A stretch of 64,000 nucleotides of DNA, taken from Dactylosporangium sp. AC04546 (GTDB taxonomy: Bacteria > Actinomycetota > Actinomycetes > Mycobacteriales > Micromonosporaceae). Below are positions 49,578-58,181 of the stretch, piece after piece. Within the stretch, counting starts at the first letter, position 1; every line of letters begins with the position of its first letter. The position numbers and the translations under genes are program-made. The stretch covers positions 1 through 64,000 of the forward strand of contig NZ_JAHYSG010000063.1 in assembly GCF_022095675.1 (NCBI RefSeq). Reading direction: 5' to 3'. The notes under the pieces are model-generated. The model saw only the letters and a program-made list of their open reading frames with translations. It did no database searches and had not been told where the DNA came from.

Positions 49578-49839
49578 GATCGCTCCTTGTCCTCGGTGGG
49601 GCTGACGGCACGCGTCGACACGTTTGACCTTGCAACGTCGCGGCCGTCATCCTACATTATTATCAGTATCGATGTGACCCCGGTGAGTACGTGTGGTTGC
49701 CACCCCGATGCCTGTTCCGAACTTGCCCCGACTTCAACGGTGCAGGTGGACGGCTGACGAGGTTCTTTTCCCGGGTAAAGTCGGGCGTCGATTTTTGCAC
49801 CGCCTCGAACAAACGCCCGGGAACTCGCCACGGTGACTT
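49578..49839. promoter_or_regulatory. AT-rich upstream region of the peptide/ABC operon
   Basis: 262 bp without a credible gene. A locally AT-rich patch (CATTATTATCAGTATCGATG near 49655-49675) is unusual for this genome and probably carries the promoter of the leftward operon, but I cannot assign clear -35 and -10 boxes. Confidence 0.35.
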
Positions 49840-50139
49840 TCAGAACTGGGTGTGGGCCACGGTGTAGCAGGCCGGCGCGAACACCAGCATCGCCATCACC
49901 GCCATCACCGCGAGCACCGCGACCGACGTGAGCGTGCGCGGAAATCTAGTGTCCGCGAGCCACCGGCTCCACCATGAGACGACCGCCGCAGCGAGTGCCA
50001 ACTCCGCGAGGATGCCTTGCCGGCCCGGTATCGCTGGACCTCCTTCCGTGCGGTCGTACAGATTCAGCAGTAGCCGGAACGGGTTGCGCTGTTCCGTGTC
50101 GGCGAATCGGATCGGCGTTGGCTCGTGTGCGTCCGTCAT
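49840..50139 (-). CDS. Small membrane protein, unknown
   Basis: 99 residues. A polar N-terminus (MTDAHEPTPIRFADTEQRNPFRLLLNLYDRTEGG) is followed by two TM helices (ILAELALAAAVVSWWSRWL; LTSVAVLAVMAVMAMLVFAPACYTV). Its ATG overlaps the stop of the upstream small gene (ATGA). No family recognised. It is the second gene of a two-gene unit within the tRNA-Lys element. Confidence 0.7.
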   Translation of the reverse strand: MTDAHEPTPIRFADTEQRNPFRLLLNLYDRTEGGPAIPGRQGILAELALAAAVVSWWSRWLADTRFPRTLTSVAVLAVMAVMAMLVFAPACYTVAHTQF

Positions 50140-50393
50140 CGCCGCCTCCCCTCGTGAAGAAGGGAGGCGTTGAGCGTCGAGATGGTCCGTACGAAGGTTT
50201 GGTACGCCTCCGGCTGGGTCACGAAGCTGTCGGTCAGCGAGTCGTGCAGGTGCGCGACGAGTGCGATCACGAACCGCGACCGCACCGCCTTCGGTGCTGG
50301 CAATGTCAGCCCTTCCCAGAGCGCGTGGCCGAACGGATCGCGCTTGCCGAGACTGGCAAGAACGGCGTCGAGCCAGCTGTGATCATGGGTCAC
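50136..50393 (-). CDS. Small helical hypothetical protein (85 aa)
   Basis: 85 residues, MTHDHSWLDAVLASLGKRDPFGHALWEGLTLP then a helical region RSRFVIALVAHLHDSLTDSFVTQPEAYQTFVRTIS. Soluble, no TM, no known domain. Overlaps the following membrane-protein gene by 4 nt, implying linked production. It could be the cytosolic partner in a small two-protein module; function unknown. Confidence 0.7.
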   Translation of the reverse strand: MTHDHSWLDAVLASLGKRDPFGHALWEGLTLPAPKAVRSRFVIALVAHLHDSLTDSFVTQPEAYQTFVRTISTLNASLLHEGRRR

Positions 50394-50484
50394 CGGGTAT
50401 CACCCCGGCGCCGCGACCTGTGCAAAGGCAGAGGAAGCGGGTCGCCCGTGATCGTGGTTATGGGGTTCGCATGGTGATGCGTCC

Positions 50485-50538
50485 GGCCCACTCGTGTTGC
50501 AGGTCAGAGCCGAAGCCGGTGGCGCCGGCTCACCCGTT
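50485..50538 (+). repeat. Right 54-bp direct repeat (attR-like)
   Basis: GGCCCAC, then TGCAGGTCAGAGCCG (50498-50512) at exactly the same spacing as next to tRNA-Lys, and AGCCGG...CCGGCT hairpin sequence. It matches 44398-44451 at 43 of 54 positions. GGTTCG at 50464 may be a decayed T-arm trace. No intact tRNA is present here. Confidence 0.6.
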
Positions 50539-50554
50539 CCGGGGCCCGGGCCGA

Positions 50555-51073
50555 TCAGGCGCGGCGCGCAGCCAACGCATCGATATCGAGCCGGATCGGG
50601 AACGGGCTGTCCGAGGTCAGCGTCTGACCAGCGCCGGCGACCGAGTGTTCGACGTAGTGCTCGCCCTCCAGGCGCAGGAGCCGCAACGTGACCGCGGATG
50701 GCGCCTCCGGCTCGATCAGCAGGTACCAGCCGATCCGCGCGGCGGCGTATAGCTGGACCTTCACCAGCCGGTCGGTGCCGGCGTTGACGACCTCGCCGAC
50801 CAGGGCGACGTCAACCGCGTCGATCATCGTCCCCTCGTCGGCGTCCGACACCACGAGGTCGGGGATGACGATCCGTCCGGTGCGGAGGCGGACGTTGACC
50901 GCCTCCAGGACCAGAGTTCGGCTTCCGCCGCACCGGCATAGAGGGCATTCGCGTGCCTGGTGACCGTTGCGGCGGATGTCTTCGATCAGCGCGTTGACCC
51001 GGCGAAGCATCTGACGGTCCTGCTGCCAGCTCAGATAGTCGTCCCAACTGCGGCTGGCGAATTGGACCTTCAC
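50555..51073 (-). pseudogene. Fusion of YoeB toxin N-terminus with Uma2 nuclease C-terminus
   Basis: 172 codons, GTG start overlapping the yefM-remnant stop (GTGA). Residues 1-38 ([37 protein letters not shown]) are the start of a YoeB/Txe ribosome-dependent RNase; its catalytic Glu, Arg, His and Tyr, all further along, are missing. A short junction ([12 protein letters not shown]) leads into [27 protein letters not shown]...[32 protein letters not shown], the second half of a Uma2 (DUF820) PD-(D/E)xK-type protein with its Asp, Glu and Lys retained. Its N-terminal about 45 residues are absent. A deletion joined the two genes in frame; residual activity is doubtful. Confidence 0.8.
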
Positions 51074-51266
51074 GCGGCCGGCGCCTCGTCGGGGTCGGTC
51101 AAGTCGCGCAGCTCGCCGCCGCCGGAGCGAAGCTCCTCGATAACGAGATGATGACCGCGGCCCCGCGGCCGGACCGGGGCACTACGACCTCCTAGGCGTC
51201 GTCCACGACGTGGTCGAGGACCTTGGCCAGGTTCTGGCGCGCCTCTGAGTAACTGACGATGCGCAT
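51070..51266 (-). pseudogene. yefM-type antitoxin pseudogene
   Basis: From ATG 51266 (GGGAGG upstream) the frame reads MRIVSYSEARQNLAKVLDHV then VDDA and a TAG (51192-51194) where the family has Glu, and continues [17 protein letters not shown], clearly YefM/Phd. After ISL the frame shifts; [20 protein letters not shown] in another frame resembles the end of the protein and stops at the toxin start. About 20-25 middle residues are also missing. One nonsense change plus a deletion inactivates the antitoxin, matching the broken toxin beside it. Confidence 0.82.
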
Positions 51267-51287
51267 CGTGCCTCCCGGGCGGGAAGG

Positions 51288-51965
51288 CTACGGCGTGGAG
51301 GGGTGCGGTGGTGACAGACGGCGGCGGCGTGCGAAGGTCTGCACGGCCTGGATCTGTTCGAGGGTCAGCGGCGCGAGCGCCAACAGCAGCTCGCCGAGCA
51401 CCCACAGCGGCGGCACCCGTTCCTGGACCCAGTCGTCGGCTGGCGGTGAGTCCGGCGCCCTGACCATCATCGCGTCGAAGTCGTCGGGTGGCAGGCACAG
51501 GACCGCGGCCATCAGGTCCAACCGTTGCGCGATCAGCTGGCCGCCACCCATCGCCTTCGCCACCGTGCTGAAGGACGACCCTGTCATGTAGGCCATGCCC
51601 CTCCGGCTGATGTTTCGCACCGCCAGCAGGCGGGTGAATGCCGTGCCGGATGTGACCGGCTCCAGCGGTGGAAGGCCGGCCGGGCCACCGGCGTCCGATC
51701 GGGGCAGCGACCGGGCGAAGTCGCGCAACGCGACTGTCTCGGCGATCGGCGGACCGTCGACCCCGAGCATTGAGTCGATGAGGTCGGTGGCTTCGGGCGC
51801 GGCCGGCATGAACCGCGCGGGAATTTCGCCGCCGGCGATGGCGAGCAGGTCGGCCGGCCGCATGTCGAGCACCGGCGCCAGGTCGAGCACCTGGTCGGCG
51901 GCCGGGACCGGCACCCCGCGATGCGCGCACAGCCGCTCCAGCGGAGTTCCCGCCACCCCGATCAC
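51288..51965 (-). CDS. Hypothetical protein with degenerate XRE-like HTH segments
   Basis: 225 residues. Two stretches resemble halves of Cro/CI-type helix-turn-helix domains: GVPVPAADQVLDLAPVLDMRPADLLAIAG (about 18-46) and LLAVRNISRRGMAYMTGSSFSTVAKAMGGGQLIAQRLDLMAAVLCLPPDDF (about 112-162). The C-terminus is hydrophobic-helical (WVLGELLLALAPLTLEQIQAVQTFARRRR). It lies 21 nt before the yefM remnant on the same strand. Probably a DNA-binding regulator, but the match is weak. Confidence 0.6.
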   Translation of the reverse strand: MIGVAGTPLERLCAHRGVPVPAADQVLDLAPVLDMRPADLLAIAGGEIPARFMPAAPEATDLIDSMLGVDGPPIAETVALRDFARSLPRSDAGGPAGLPPLEPVTSGTAFTRLLAVRNISRRGMAYMTGSSFSTVAKAMGGGQLIAQRLDLMAAVLCLPPDDFDAMMVRAPDSPPADDWVQERVPPLWVLGELLLALAPLTLEQIQAVQTFARRRRLSPPHPSTP

Positions 51966-52035
51966 CTACCGTCACCGCGCTAGAAGGACTGCCGTAACGT
52001 ACCGCAACCTTCGCCCGTGGCGGGTGGGCCGCCAG

Positions 52036-53385
52036 CTATCTGCTGAGCTGCAGCGGCGGCGTTGCGGCCAGTCGTGTCTTCGTGGTGACGCTTCGGGCGG
52101 GCGCCGCCGCACCAGGCAACAGCTCGAACGTTCCGGCCACGTCGATCACCATGTCGACGGTCCAGGCGGCGTTGAACGCGGCGAACTTATTGCCGGAGCC
52201 GACCGGGATGACGGCCGCGTTCGACCTGATCTCGTGCGGCGTCAGGTTGAGGTTGCTCACCGTCGGCCGCTCGTAGCCGTCGGCCCACAGGCTGAAGTAC
52301 GTCGAGTTCGACGGGTTCACGCCGGTCACGTTCGCCACCAGCGCGGCCGTGTTGTCGCCCGCCACCCGCGCCGGCGCGGTGATCGTGGCGGTGCCCTTGC
52401 CGGTGAAGGTCGACGCGCCGAGGCCCTCGCGGGTGTCGGTGATCCGGGTCGGAGTCATCGGGTGGAAGCGCAGTCCGCCGTCGAGCTGACCGTCGTCGTA
52501 GAACCCGAAGACGTCGACGACGACGTGGGTGCTGCCGCTGGAGGCGTTCGCCACCGCGATCATCGGGAACCCGCCGCACGTGTCGCACCACTTCGTCGGG
52601 ACGATCGCGAAGTTGGGCACCACGGAGTGCGCGGTGAAGTTCAGCGTCGAGGCGTTGGGCGGCAACGCGTTGGCGCCGCTCCACGCCACGAGATATCCGC
52701 TCTGGGTCGGATCGACCGCGGTGATGTTGACCGCGAGTGCGGTGATGTGCGGGTCGACGTCCGCGCCGTAGGAGACCGGCACCTGCTTGTAGGTGAACCG
52801 GCTGAGCGGGCCGTACGGTCCTTCGCGAGTGTCGAGCACTCGCTCCGGCTCGGTCGTCCAGAACGCACCGGCCGTCGCACCGGGCTGTGCCACGCCATCG
52901 CCGTGGTAGTAGCCCATCACGTCCGCCACCACGTGAACGTTGCCCGCGGGGTTGTAGATGTCGACCTGACCGTTCGTCCCGACCGGTACGGTCACGGCGT
53001 TGGCGCCGACCCAGTTCGCCGGGAAGTTGAGGTTCGACGCCAGGGGCCGGGCCACCCCGCTGGGAAACACCGTGAGGTAGCTGGCCGAGGTCGGGTTGAC
53101 GACGGTCATGTTGAGCACGACGGCGGTGACGCCGGTCGCCGGCACGGGATCGCGGCCCGTCACCTGCAGATGTAGTGTCTGCCCGCCGCCGAGCGGCGCC
53201 CGCGGTGCACCGACGCCGTCTCGCGTGTCGAGCAGCCGGACCGGGTCGACCGAGGTGAAGGTGCCTTCCGCGTTGACGGCGACCGCAACATACGGAGCGG
53301 CCGATCCGGCCGCCGCGGTCGGCAGCGGGACGACCGCGAGACCCGCGGCTGCGATGACGACGGCCAACTTGCGAGGCAGACGCAT
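52036..53385 (-). CDS. Secreted triple-repeat beta-domain protein A
   Basis: 449 residues with a signal peptide (LPTAAAGSAA). The rest is three copies of a roughly 130-residue beta domain, each opening with an Arg-Asp-Thr-Arg motif (RLLDTRDGVG, RVLDTREGPYG, RITDTREGLG) and containing NMTVVNPTSASYLTVFPSG / NITAVDPTQSGYLVAWSG / NVTGVNPSNSTYFSLWADG and SNLNF-like strands, closing with HVVADVMGYY/HVVVDVFGFY. These domains are common on actinomycete secreted proteins; function unknown. The neighbour at 53559 is a paralogue. Confidence 0.85.
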   Translation of the reverse strand: MRLPRKLAVVIAAAGLAVVPLPTAAAGSAAPYVAVAVNAEGTFTSVDPVRLLDTRDGVGAPRAPLGGGQTLHLQVTGRDPVPATGVTAVVLNMTVVNPTSASYLTVFPSGVARPLASNLNFPANWVGANAVTVPVGTNGQVDIYNPAGNVHVVADVMGYYHGDGVAQPGATAGAFWTTEPERVLDTREGPYGPLSRFTYKQVPVSYGADVDPHITALAVNITAVDPTQSGYLVAWSGANALPPNASTLNFTAHSVVPNFAIVPTKWCDTCGGFPMIAVANASSGSTHVVVDVFGFYDDGQLDGGLRFHPMTPTRITDTREGLGASTFTGKGTATITAPARVAGDNTAALVANVTGVNPSNSTYFSLWADGYERPTVSNLNLTPHEIRSNAAVIPVGSGNKFAAFNAAWTVDMVIDVAGTFELLPGAAAPARSVTTKTRLAATPPLQLSR

Positions 53386-53513
53386 GGTGCTCCCCGTTCG
53401 GCGTGCGGCGACCGCCGTACCTTAGCCGATCTTCAGGTCACGCCTCAACGGACAAACGTCCGATGTGGACGGGGAAAGGTCCGTCTGAACCAGTGTCCAG
53501 CCGCTTTGCCGAA

Positions 53514-53548
53514 CGGGCCCGGCCGGTTCGAAGCTCCAGCCGGGCCCG
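53514..53548. terminator. Hairpin between the tandem secreted-protein genes
   Basis: CGGGCCCGGC (53514-53523) and GCCGGGCCCG (53539-53548) pair perfectly across a 15-nt loop, 11 bp downstream of the leftward gene ending at 53559. Probable terminator without T-run. Confidence 0.6.
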
Positions 53549-53558
53549 CCGTTTTCAA

Positions 53559-55658
53559 TCAGTGCAGGGGTCGCACGAGAGGGTCACGTGGCGTCGGTGG
53601 CTGCTTCGTGGCCAGTGCGTCGGACGATGTCGTGGCCGTCGCGAGTGGCAGTGGGTACGGGTAGAGCTCGAGTGTTCCTGAAACGTCGATCACGAGGTCG
53701 ACGTTCCATGCCGCGTTGTACACGTTGAACTGTTTCTTGTTGTTGAGCAGCACGATCGACGCGTTGGCGCGAATCTCGTGCGGTGTCAGGTTCAGCGTGC
53801 TGGCCGTCGGTCGCTGCGACCCGGCCGGCCACACCGTCAGGTACGTCGAGTTCGTCGGGTTGACCCCGGTGACGTTGGCGATCAGCGCCACCGTGTTGGT
53901 GTTCGCGACCGTACCCGGCGCGGTGATGGTGGTGGTGCTGGCACCGGTGAGCGTGCGCGGCGCGCCGAGACCCTCGCGGGTGTCGGTGATCCGGGTCGGG
54001 TTCAGCGGGTGGAACCGCAGGCCGCCGCCCAATGTCGCGTCGTCGTAGAAGCCGACGATGTCGACCACGATGTGCGTGGCCCCGCTCGACGCGTTGAGGA
54101 TCGCGATCGACGGGATGCCCGCGCACTGCGGCACGATCGTGCAGGGACTGGCCGGGATGATCGCAAAGTTCGGCACCACCGTGTGCGGCTTGAAGTTGAG
54201 CGTGGATGCGTCCCCCCGAGGGTCCTTTCCGCTCCACGCGGTGAGGTACCCGCTCTGCTGCGGGTCGACCGCCGTGATGTTCACCGCGAGGGCCTTGACA
54301 TGCGGGTTGGCGACCGCGCCGTAGTCCGCGAGCACGGTGGCGTAGTAGAACCCGGGCACGCGGCCACCGTCTTCACGGGTGTCGAGCAGCCGCGTCGGGT
54401 TGTGCGGTTGGTACTCGCCACCCCACTGGTAATTTTCGTCGTCGGCGCCGTAATACACGCCAACCTCGTCGATGATGACGTGGGTCCGGCCGGCCGCGTT
54501 GAAAATGTCAATCTGACCGTTCACGCCGAGCGGTACGGTCACCGAGTTGGCGCCTACCCAGCCGGCTGGGAAGTTGAGGCTTGATGCGGTCGGCCGTGCG
54601 GTTCCCGCCGGGAAGATGGTCAGGAATCCGGCGGAGGTCGGCGAGTCGACGGTGACGTTCAGCACGACCGCAGCGCCGGCGAACCTCGACCCGACGAGCC
54701 TATCGGCTTTGATCCGCAGGGTCTGTCCCGGACCGATCGGCGAACGGCTGTATCCGCCGGTTCCGTCCCGGGTATCGAGGATGCGGAAAGGCGTAAGGGA
54801 AAAGTAGTTCCCCGCGTTGGTGGACCGGCCTCTGGCCGTCAACTGCACGGTGCGTGCCCCGAAGGGTGAGTTGTCGGCGACCTGGAGGGTCGCCGTGACC
54901 TGTTCGAAGCGCTGCGGGTTCGCGAGCACGGATACCGAGCATGTCTGGCCATAGGCGAGCGTGACGTTGAGGCAGCCGTTGTTCACTACTTTGAACGTGT
55001 CGGTCTGGCCCTTGAGGGTGGCCGCGCCGAGCTTGATCGGGTTGCTGCCGGTCGAGGTGAACGTGGCCGACTGGGGCGCCGTGTTCTGTCCCATCCCGAC
55101 GGAGTCGAACGAGAGTTGCGCCGGCGCCTGCCGGGTCTCGACGAAGCCGACGGTTGAGTTCCAGCGGAGCTCACCGTGGTATCCCAGGTCCTCCGAGCCG
55201 CAGTCGCGAACGTTGTAGCTCGCGGCGAAGGAGGTGAGTTTTCCGCCGGTGTCCCTGGTGAGCGAGTTGATCGTCACCGAGCCGGATGCGAAGTCGCACG
55301 ACTGCCAGTCGAAGCCGATCATGAGGGTGTACTGCGACGCACCGCCATTGTTGGTCGCCTGAAAAGTCCCGGTGGTGAGGTTGGTGCCGGCGGGAGCGAA
55401 GATCTCGACCGATCCGACGTGGTCGCCGTCGCCTTGGTTTCCCTCCGCGCTGAGGAAGATGCCTTCGCGGCTGCCGTTGCCCGCTGGGTACAGGTATGCG
55501 ATCGGTGCGTCGAAGGTGAAGCTGTCGTTTCCGTTGAACGTGAGGGTGTTGTAGGGCGAAGTCGGCGCCGCTGCCGAGGCCTGCCCCGTGACTGCCACCG
55601 CGGCGAGGGTGATGCCCCCGGCCACGCTGGCAATCGCGCGCAAGAGACGCATGTGCAC
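53559..55658 (-). CDS. Secreted triple-repeat beta-domain protein B with Ig-like N-terminal region
   Basis: 699 residues. Signal peptide to about 29 (VTGQASAA). Residues about 30-165 form a beta domain of unknown type. Residues about 170-275 are an Ig-like ASH/HYDIN-type domain (LSFDSVGMGQNTAPQSATFTSTGSNPIKLGAATL...NPQRFEQVTATLQVADN). Three DTR beta domains follow, as in the gene downstream (RILDTRDGTGG, RLLDTREDGG, RITDTREGLGA). The third domain is close to that of the neighbour (LRFHPLNPTRITDTREGLGA), so one arose by tandem duplication. Probably a surface or matrix protein. Starts at ATG 55658, with a second ATG two codons in. Confidence 0.85.
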   Translation of the reverse strand: MHMRLLRAIASVAGGITLAAVAVTGQASAAAPTSPYNTLTFNGNDSFTFDAPIAYLYPAGNGSREGIFLSAEGNQGDGDHVGSVEIFAPAGTNLTTGTFQATNNGGASQYTLMIGFDWQSCDFASGSVTINSLTRDTGGKLTSFAASYNVRDCGSEDLGYHGELRWNSTVGFVETRQAPAQLSFDSVGMGQNTAPQSATFTSTGSNPIKLGAATLKGQTDTFKVVNNGCLNVTLAYGQTCSVSVLANPQRFEQVTATLQVADNSPFGARTVQLTARGRSTNAGNYFSLTPFRILDTRDGTGGYSRSPIGPGQTLRIKADRLVGSRFAGAAVVLNVTVDSPTSAGFLTIFPAGTARPTASSLNFPAGWVGANSVTVPLGVNGQIDIFNAAGRTHVIIDEVGVYYGADDENYQWGGEYQPHNPTRLLDTREDGGRVPGFYYATVLADYGAVANPHVKALAVNITAVDPQQSGYLTAWSGKDPRGDASTLNFKPHTVVPNFAIIPASPCTIVPQCAGIPSIAILNASSGATHIVVDIVGFYDDATLGGGLRFHPLNPTRITDTREGLGAPRTLTGASTTTITAPGTVANTNTVALIANVTGVNPTNSTYLTVWPAGSQRPTASTLNLTPHEIRANASIVLLNNKKQFNVYNAAWNVDLVIDVSGTLELYPYPLPLATATTSSDALATKQPPTPRDPLVRPLH

Positions 55659-55768
55659 TCCCCGTTGACGAAGTCTCGTTGATCACGAGACTGGTGCACG
55701 GTAAAGATTCGGGGCGGTCGAAGGCAATTGGCCTTTCGGCCGCGTTCGACGAGAGCGCCTTCGATGCG

Positions 55769-56977
55769 TCAGCGGAGGGCTGCGGCCTTTGACTCCAAGT
55801 AGCGTTGCTCCGGGAGGCTGGTCGTGCGGCGGGCGGCCAGCGCATACCACTCCCTGGCCTCCTCGCGGCGGCCCGCTCGCTCCAGGAGGTGGGCCCTTAC
55901 CGCGGCCAGGCGGTGGTGCTTGGCCATTCTCGGGTCGTCGTCCAGTGGGGCGATCATCTGCAGTGCTGCCTCCGGGCCCTGCACCATCGACAGGGCCACG
56001 GCGTGGTTCAGGGTGACCATCGGGTTGGGGGACACGCTGGACAGCAGCTGATACAGGGCCACGATCTGCGGCCAGTCGGTGTCCGCGGCGGCCGGGGCCT
56101 CGTCGTGGACGGCGGCGATCGCGGCCTGGAGCTGGTATGGGCCCGGTGGGCCCTGCGGGAGGGTCGACGTGATCAGCGCGACGCCCTCGTCCAGCATCGG
56201 GCGGACCCACAGCGTGCGGTCCTGGTCGGACAGCGGGACCAGGGTGCCGTCCGGGAGGGCCCGGGCCGGGCGGCGGGCGTCGGTCAGCAGCATCAACGCC
56301 AGCAGGCCGGCCACCTCGCCGTCCGCCGGGAGCAGGCGGTGCACCTCGCGGGTCAGGCGGATCGCCTCCGCCGTGAGGTCGCTGCGTTGCAGCGCCGTGC
56401 CTGAGCTGGTGGTGTAGCCCTCGTTGAACACGAGGTACAACACCTGGAGCACGACCTGCAGTCGTGCTGACCGCTCCTCCGGGGGTGGCATGGCGAACTG
56501 CGCGCCCGCCTGCTTGATTTTCTGCTTCGCCCGGCTGATTCGCTGGGCCATCGTGGCCTCGGGGACGAAGAAGGCGGCCGCGATCTCCGCCGTGGTGAGG
56601 CCGCCTACCGCGCGCAGGGTGAGGGCCAGCTGGGACGCCTCGGACAGGGACGGGTGGCAGCAGAGAAAGAACAGCGTGAGCGTGTCGTCGTTCTCAGAGA
56701 CAAGAACGTCCGGAGACTCGAGGGAGAAGACGGCCACCTCGCGGCGGCGGCGGGCGTCGTCGCTGCGGAACTGGTCCGTCAGGCGGCGGACCGCCACCGT
56801 GATCAGCCAGCCGCGCGGGTTGGCCGGCACGCCCTCCGACGGCCACTGCAGGGCGGCGGCGAGCAGGGCTTCCTGGACCGCGTCCTCGCAGGCGTCGAAC
56901 CGGCCGTACCGGCGGATGAGCGTGCCCAGCACCTGAGGCGCCAGGGCACGCAGCTCATCCTCGACGGAGACGGTCAC
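55769..56977 (-). CDS. ECF42-type RNA polymerase sigma factor with TPR-like C-terminus
   Basis: 402 residues. Sigma region 2 (VLGTLIRRYGRFDACEDAVQEALLAAALQWPSEGVPANPRGWLITVAVRRLTDQFRSDDARRRRE) and region 4 (LALTLRAVGGLTTAEIAAAFFVPEATMAQRISRAKQKI) are followed by the long helical DUF6596/TPR-like domain (about 185-400; LYLVFNEGYTTSSG, LTREVHRLLPADGEVAGLLALMLLTDARRPAR, NHAVALSMVQGPEAAL). This is the ECF42 architecture, in which the C-terminal domain replaces an anti-sigma factor. These genes are usually next to a DGPF/YCII gene; none is visible here. Confidence 0.93.
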   Translation of the reverse strand: MTVSVEDELRALAPQVLGTLIRRYGRFDACEDAVQEALLAAALQWPSEGVPANPRGWLITVAVRRLTDQFRSDDARRRREVAVFSLESPDVLVSENDDTLTLFFLCCHPSLSEASQLALTLRAVGGLTTAEIAAAFFVPEATMAQRISRAKQKIKQAGAQFAMPPPEERSARLQVVLQVLYLVFNEGYTTSSGTALQRSDLTAEAIRLTREVHRLLPADGEVAGLLALMLLTDARRPARALPDGTLVPLSDQDRTLWVRPMLDEGVALITSTLPQGPPGPYQLQAAIAAVHDEAPAAADTDWPQIVALYQLLSSVSPNPMVTLNHAVALSMVQGPEAALQMIAPLDDDPRMAKHHRLAAVRAHLLERAGRREEAREWYALAARRTTSLPEQRYLESKAAALR

Positions 56978-56987
56978 TCCTAGATGT

Positions 56988-57632
56988 CTACACCACTACC
57001 GGGCGCGCCTTGTCGGTCGCCAGCTTCACGGCGATCATGCCCAAGAGCGTCCCGGTGACGTACCGCTGGATCCGCAGCCACGCCGGCCGCTTCGCGAGGA
57101 ACACCGCGATGGTGCCGGCGGCGAGCACGATGGCGGTGTTGACCAGCATGCTGACCGCGATCTGCACCCCGCCGAGCACGAAACCCTGCACCAGCAGGTG
57201 GCCGGCCCGCACGTCGACGAACTGCGGGATCAGCGACGCGTACATGATCGCGGCCTTGGGGTTCAGCAGGTTGGTGACCAGGCCCATGGTGAACAGCTTG
57301 CGGTTCGAGTCCGGCGGCAGCTCGACCGCGGCGAACACCGAGGTGCCGCCGGGGCGGACGGCCTGCCAGGCGAGATAGGCGAGGTAGCCGGCGCCGGCCA
57401 GCTTCACCGCGACGTACAGGCCGGGGACCGTGGCGAAGACGACGGACAGGCCGAGCGTCGCGAGCGTCAGGTAGACGAGGAAGCCGACCGCGACGCCGCC
57501 GAGCGAGACCAGCCCGGCGCGGCGGCCCTGCGAGATCGACCGGGAGACGAGGTACATCATGTTGGGCCCGGGCGTCAGCACCATGCCCAACGCGACAAGC
57601 GTGACCCCGAGGATCGCACCGAACGTGACCAT
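56988..57632 (-). CDS. LysE-family exporter
   Basis: 214 residues, about six TM helices. The N-terminal signature TLVALGMVLTPGPNMMYLVSRSISQGRRAGLVSLGGVAVGF is diagnostic for LysE/RhtB translocators, with NLLNPKAAIMYASLIPQFV further on. These proteins export amino acids or related metabolites using the proton gradient. It is 10 bp upstream of the sigma gene on the same strand, so the two may be co-transcribed. Confidence 0.93.
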   Translation of the reverse strand: MVTFGAILGVTLVALGMVLTPGPNMMYLVSRSISQGRRAGLVSLGGVAVGFLVYLTLATLGLSVVFATVPGLYVAVKLAGAGYLAYLAWQAVRPGGTSVFAAVELPPDSNRKLFTMGLVTNLLNPKAAIMYASLIPQFVDVRAGHLLVQGFVLGGVQIAVSMLVNTAIVLAAGTIAVFLAKRPAWLRIQRYVTGTLLGMIAVKLATDKARPVVV

Positions 57633-57682
57633 GGTTCAGACGTTGCTCCAACACGAAGCCGCAGTCGACGGCCAATTCGCGA

Positions 57683-58114
57683 TCAGAGGCCTTTCACCCA
57701 GCGGCGCCACTCCGGCTGGGCCCGGTACCCGCTGGCGGACCAGGCGTGGTGCGCGAGCGTGTTGTCGTCGAGCACCATCGCGTCGGCGCGCCGGCCGCCG
57801 AACGAGCGGAAGCGTGCCTCGGCCGCGTCGAGCAGCAGCTTGCCGATGCCCTGGCGGCGCCGGTCGGGGTGGACCGCGAACCGGTAGAGGTGGCAGCGCC
57901 AGCCGTCGAACCCCGCGATGAGCGAGCCGACGATCTCGTCGCCGTCGACGGCGAGCACGAGGGCCTCCGGGTCGCGGCGGATCAGCGCGGCGACCGCGGC
58001 CGTGTCGTCGTCGACCCGGTTGGTGTCCTCGGCGGCGAGCTTCCAGAAGGCGAGGAGGGCGGGGATGTCGGCTTCGTCGGCGGCGCGCAGGTTCACCGGG
58101 CCAACGTACGTCAC
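57683..58114 (-). CDS. GNAT-family N-acetyltransferase
   Basis: 143 residues from GTG 58114. The acetyl-CoA loop is RFAVHPDRRRQGIGKLLLDAAEARF (R/QxxGxG/A). VLAVDGDEIVGSLIAGFDGWRCHLYR gives the central strands and LDDNTLAHHAWSASGYRAQPEWRRWVK the C-terminal region. A generic small-molecule or protein acetyltransferase; substrate unknown. Lies 50 bp upstream of lysE, same strand. Confidence 0.92.
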   Translation of the reverse strand: MTYVGPVNLRAADEADIPALLAFWKLAAEDTNRVDDDTAAVAALIRRDPEALVLAVDGDEIVGSLIAGFDGWRCHLYRFAVHPDRRRQGIGKLLLDAAEARFRSFGGRRADAMVLDDNTLAHHAWSASGYRAQPEWRRWVKGL

Positions 58115-58181
58115 GCGACGTACGCGGGGTTACGGCGAGACGTGCACGACAGGCCGGCCGATCGCCGGGACTCTGGGGAGC

